Positions 7,158-9,544 of a stretch of 9,544 nt of DNA are shown here, piece by piece (within the stretch, counting starts at the first letter, position 1; each line of letters starts with the position of its first letter). The stretch is from the NCBI GenBank assembly GCA_003448685.1, contig DLXW01000059.1, forward strand, positions 16,307-25,850, in the 5' to 3' direction. The position numbers and the translations under genes are program-made. This DNA comes from Cyanothece sp. UBA12306 (GTDB taxonomy: Bacteria > Cyanobacteriota > Cyanobacteriia > Cyanobacteriales > Microcystaceae). The notes below the pieces were generated by a model that was not told where the DNA came from, did not search any database, and saw nothing but the letters and a program-made list of their open reading frames with translations.

Positions 7158-7559
7158 CTATCCCATTAAAATAACATTATCAATCACATGAATAACCCCA
7201 TTATCTGCTTCAATATCAGCAGCAATTACAGTAGCATTTTTGACTTCAAAATTATCAGAACAATCAATAGAAATAGGTGAACCTTCCAAGGAAATCACCG
7301 AATTAACTTTAGCTAAATCAGCTTTCATTAATTTACCTGGAACTACATGGTAGGTCAAAATTCGTGCTAGTTGTGGAATATTCTGGACTAAAGTTTGAAT
7401 TGTTCCTGGGGGAAGTTTAGCAAATGCAGCATCATTTGGCGCGAAAACAGTAAAAGGACCAGAACTTTTTAAAGCGTCTACTAGATTAGCAGCTTTAACC
7501 GCCGTAACCAAGGTAGAAAATTCTTCTGCATTAACTGCAATATCAACAATATCAGGCAT
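7158..7559 (-). CDS. cupS: Fasciclin (FAS1) domain protein, likely CupS
   Basis: The 133-residue protein is one complete FAS1 domain: [17 protein letters not shown] at 34-50 (first conserved box), [10 protein letters not shown] at 69-78, and [13 protein letters not shown] at 120-132 (second box). It has no signal peptide or lipobox, unlike many secreted fasciclins, which fits a cytoplasmic role. CupS is the small FAS1 accessory subunit of NDH-1MS, and its gene normally follows cupA on the same strand. Here it is next to cupA but in opposite orientation, with the two genes end to end and 179 bases between them. The alternative is an unrelated cytoplasmic FAS1 protein; adjacency to cupA makes CupS more likely. 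The start follows GCGAAAAT with no clear Shine-Dalgarno sequence. Convergent orientation means it must be transcribed separately from the ndhF3 operon. Confidence 0.85.
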   Translation of the reverse strand: MPDIVDIAVNAEEFSTLVTAVKAANLVDALKSSGPFTVFAPNDAAFAKLPPGTIQTLVQNIPQLARILTYHVVPGKLMKADLAKVNSVISLEGSPISIDCSDNFEVKNATVIAADIEADNGVIHVIDNVILMG

Positions 7560-7593
7560 ATTTTCGCAAACGATTATTCAAAATTATTGATCA

Positions 7594-7623
7594 ATTATAA
7601 AATATGGAGTCTGAAAAAGTAAA
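7594..7623 (-). promoter_or_regulatory. Candidate promoter of the fasciclin/cupS gene
   Basis: On the minus strand TTTACT (7618-7623) and TATAAT (7594-7599) are 18 bases apart, with the -10 box about 35 bases before the ATG. A 10-base palindrome, ATTGATCAAT (7586-7595), overlaps the -10 box and could be a regulator site. Confidence 0.45.
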
Positions 7624-7653
7624 ATAATTATTTTTGTTCAAGGATTACAATAA

Positions 7654-8052
7654 TTACAATACATCCCCATAATGATAATTTGTTTCTAAGGATATTTCTT
7701 CAGCAACAATTTCAATTTGATTATCTTTATCATAAAATAAAATTAACTCTCTATTGCAGGACAGATAAGGTAAGTTAGGATGAGGAAAAAAACTGCCTTC
7801 ACTGCTAATAACCAAAGATTCTCCTGTCATTTATAAAGCTTTTTTTGCTTTTAAGCGTGCAGCCTCTAATTGCGTCCCTAATCGTTTAATATCTCTTGTA
7901 AAAGTACCAAAAATATCGGTATTAAATGCTTCAGGAACAACTACCTTTACCTCTAATTCTTTTTCTAATAGAGGCGCGATCGCCTGTTCTTTTTTGTGCA
8001 TTGTTGCCAGAATACAAACTCGATTCTGAAACCAAGATTTTGTCTGACTCAT
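7654..8052 (-). pseudogene. DUF6671-type gene broken by an in-frame stop and truncated
   Basis: From ATG at 8052 the frame runs 73 codons, with NRVCILATMHKKEQAIAPLL and NTDIFGTFTRDIKRLGTQLE, then meets TAA at 7831-7833. The same frame continues for 58 more residues to TAA at 7654-7656, with ISSEGSFFPHPNLPYLSCNR and IEIVAEEISLETNY. Read together the two halves follow, in order, the N-terminal half of a cyanobacterial protein family that I recall as DUF6671, where the segment ARLKAKKAL joins a TGE...SEGSF segment without a break. I recall full members as about 270-290 residues ending in a cysteine-rich part, which is absent here. So one nonsense change plus loss of the 3' half is the simplest reading. 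The codon after the stop is ATG, so two coupled small proteins remain possible. The family's function is unknown. An AGGGA sequence precedes the start. Confidence 0.72.
7976..7983. repeat. HIP1 octamer GCGATCGC
   Basis: This is the third exact copy, inside the broken DUF6671-type gene. Confidence 0.9.
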
Positions 8053-8081
8053 AGTCCCTGCGCTCGGATTTAGTCTAAGAT

Positions 8082-8090
8082 ATTATAGCA
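8082..8090 (-). promoter_or_regulatory. Extended -10 promoter element upstream of the DUF6671-type pseudogene
   Basis: The minus strand reads TGCTATAAT, a perfect extended -10 element, 29 bases before the ATG at 8052. The -35 position is weak (GTTACT), which extended -10 promoters tolerate. The remnant may still be transcribed. Confidence 0.45.
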
Positions 8091-8143
8091 CTAACATTTG
8101 AGAGAGTAACCGTAAAACAACTTTTTAGGGCATTAATAGTATA

Positions 8144-8182
8144 TAAGAAAAATAGTAGAGGTCAACGGCCGTTGACCTCTAC
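8144..8182 (-). terminator. Intrinsic terminator of the radical SAM gene, formed by a 28-bp perfect palindrome
   Basis: GTAGAGGTCAACGG (8155-8168) is followed at once by its exact complement (8169-8182). On the minus strand the stem is followed by TATTTTTCTT, giving the GC-rich stem and T-run of a factor-independent terminator 30 bases after the hpnJ-type stop codon. It also separates that gene from the pseudogene. Palindromes of this GGTCAACGGCCGTTGACC type recur in cyanobacterial intergenic regions, from memory, so it may belong to a repeat family. Confidence 0.7.
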
Positions 8183-8212
8183 AGATGAAGGTTTTAGCTT
8201 ATACTAAATAAA

Positions 8213-9544
8213 TTAAGAAGCACCTACTAAAGTCCGGTTATGACGTTCGTTTAAATAAGCCATAAATTCCTTACCTTCCCGTAGACGACGCACCAACATT
8301 TGGGGATCACCCAGCATTTCTTTAACAATAGGAATAATCGCACCAGGACGGAAATAAAAACGACGATACATTTGTTCAACTGCATCTTCAATTTCTGCTG
8401 CTGATAGGTTAGGATATTGTAAACTAGACATTTGAATTCCTGAACTAGCGACTAAATTCTTATTAGCAAACCAACCATTATCTAAAGCTTGTTGATACAA
8501 TTCTGTGCCAGGATAAGGGGAAGCAATAGAAACTTGAATTGTATGGGGACTCACTTCACAAGCAAAGCGAATAGTATCCTCAATAGTTTCTTTACTTTCG
8601 TTGGGTAAACCGATAATAAAAGCCCCATGGACTTTAATTCCGAGTTTATTACAGTTCTTCATGAACTTACGAGCAACTTCTAATTTAATACCCTTTTTCA
8701 CCCCATCAAGAACTTTTTGATTACCTGATTCAAAGCCAACTAATAGCAACCTTAAACCATTATCTCTTAGGGTTTTAAGGGTTTCATAATCAAGATTCGC
8801 CCGCGCATTACAACTCCAGGTTAATTTTAATTTTTTGAGATGTTCACTAATTGCAATTACTCGTTTTTTATCAATGGTAAAGGTATCATCATCAAAGAAA
8901 TATTCCCGAATAGAGTCACCCCAAAGAGACTTGGCTAAAGCCATTTCTTGACCCACCGCTTCGGGACTTTTGGCGCGGTATTGATGTCCCCCAATAGTTT
9001 GGGGCCACAAACAGAAAGTACATTTGGCAGGACAACCCCGACCTGTGTACAAAGAAATGTAAGGATTGAGGAGGTAACCAATGAAATAGTTATTGATATT
9101 GAGATTATCAGCATAAACAGGAAAAACACTGGGCATAGAATCCCAATCATGGATTAATTCCCTTTCCTCAGTATGTTGAATTTTGCCGTATTGATCGCGG
9201 TAACTGAGTCCTTTAATCTGATCGTAGGGTTTTCCCTCGGCTAATTCTTTGCAGGTGTAATCAAATTCGTTGCGACAGACAAAATCTAAAATCGGATTTT
9301 CTTCTAGGGTTTGGCTGGGTAAAACCGCCGCATGAGCTCCCAATAAACCCACTTGAGTATGAGGATTTTGTGCCTTAATGGCTTCTGCGCATTTAACATC
9401 ATTGGGTAAAGTGGGGGTACTGGTGTACATAATCACCAATTCATAGTCTTTGGCAACTTTCAGGACATCTTCCACCGTTTGATAATGGGCCGGCGCATCC
9501 ACCAGTTTACTCCCTGGCACTAAAGCTGCTGGTTGTGCTAACCA
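8213..9544 (-). CDS. hpnJ: B12-binding radical SAM protein, hopanoid-associated HpnJ type, start beyond window
   Basis: The frame is open to the right edge, giving 443 visible residues that begin WLAQPAALVPGSKLVDAP. The GTG at 9518-9520 is internal, since the residues before it fit the family. The N-terminal part is a B12-binding-like domain (LVIMYTSTPTLPNDVK, GLLGAHAAVLPS). The radical SAM core follows with YTGRGCPAKCTFCLWPQ, whose three cysteines (codons at 9032-9034, 9020-9022 and 9011-9013) form the CxxxCxxC site for the 4Fe-4S cluster. LLLVGFESGNQKVL and HGAFIIGLPNESKETIEDTI are further core motifs, and FYFRPGAI lies near the C-terminus. The closest family I recognise is HpnJ, implicated in modifying the bacteriohopanetetrol side chain. 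No other hopanoid gene is in the window, so a related B12 radical SAM protein of other function is possible. Roughly the first 25-40 residues are missing. Confidence 0.85.
   Translation of the reverse strand, partial: WLAQPAALVPGSKLVDAPAHYQTVEDVLKVAKDYELVIMYTSTPTLPNDVKCAEAIKAQNPHTQVGLLGAHAAVLPSQTLEENPILDFVCRNEFDYTCKELAEGKPYDQIKGLSYRDQYGKIQHTEERELIHDWDSMPSVFPVYADNLNINNYFIGYLLNPYISLYTGRGCPAKCTFCLWPQTIGGHQYRAKSPEAVGQEMALAKSLWGDSIREYFFDDDTFTIDKKRVIAISEHLKKLKLTWSCNARANLDYETLKTLRDNGLRLLLVGFESGNQKVLDGVKKGIKLEVARKFMKNCNKLGIKVHGAFIIGLPNESKETIEDTIRFACEVSPHTIQVSIASPYPGTELYQQALDNGWFANKNLVASSGIQMSSLQYPNLSAAEIEDAVEQMYRRFYFRPGAIIPIVKEMLGDPQMLVRRLREGKEFMAYLNERHNRTLVGAS

Noticed and set aside
7654..7830. Independent 58-residue small protein coupled to the gene before it
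   Set aside because: It is in the same frame as the upstream 73 codons and reads as the next part of the same family, so a broken gene is simpler. The two-protein idea is kept as an alternative in the finding.
8935..9157. Overlapping short open frames on both strands within the hpnJ-type gene
   Set aside because: Both overlap the radical SAM cysteine region, which is clearly coding in the minus-strand frame used here.
9518..9520. GTG as the start codon of the radical SAM gene
   Set aside because: The frame continues upstream with WLAQPAAL, which fits the family N-terminal domain, so the true start is outside the window.
1..9544. CRISPR array, tRNA, rRNA or a novel defence system
   Set aside because: No regularly spaced direct repeats, no tRNA-like cloverleaf and no rRNA segments were seen. 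The genes present belong to CO2 uptake, peptidase, cupin and hopanoid-type families.

Overview
The window looks like chromosomal DNA from a cyanobacterium, probably a unicellular Crocosphaera/Cyanothece-like lineage. It is AT-rich, holds three copies of the cyanobacterial HIP1 octamer GCGATCGC where chance predicts far fewer than one, and carries the ndhF3-ndhD3-cupA cluster, which is known only from cyanobacteria. The genus is inference; cyanobacterium is close to certain.

Layout from left to right. A minus-strand prolyl oligopeptidase gene runs off the left edge with only its N-terminal 455 codons visible. A small plus-strand cupin gene (1537-1827) diverges from it. A 413-bp gene-free stretch follows, holding a decayed MITE-like element (about 1856-2114) and the leader of the next operon. 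The core is the plus-strand operon ndhF3 (2241-4094), ndhD3 (4139-5638) and cupA (5677-6978), with gaps of 44 and 38 bp. A gap of 179 bp holds a strong hairpin and a 93-bp element with perfect 15-bp inverted ends. On the minus strand there follow a fasciclin-domain gene that is the likely cupS (7158-7559), a DUF6671-type gene broken by an in-frame TAA (7654-8052), a 28-bp perfect palindrome that probably terminates transcription, and an hpnJ-type B12-binding radical SAM gene (8213 to the right edge, start not visible).

Functionally, NdhF3, NdhD3, CupA and CupS are the specific subunits of NDH-1MS, the inducible high-affinity CO2-uptake form of photosynthetic complex I. NdhF3 and NdhD3 are the distal antiporter-like membrane subunits. 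CupA hydrates CO2 to bicarbonate on the cytoplasmic side, and CupS is a small accessory protein. In the arrangement I recall from Synechocystis (sll1732 to sll1735) the four genes lie in one direction. Here cupS is convergent to cupA, with a small mobile-element-like sequence at the junction, which suggests local rearrangement. The flanking genes have no evident link to CO2 uptake.

I found no convincing new multi-gene system. The points most worth a second look are the broken DUF6671 gene with its TAA-ATG junction, the two non-autonomous elements bracketing the ndhF3 operon, the inverted cupS, and an imperfect hairpin or operator directly in front of ndhF3.
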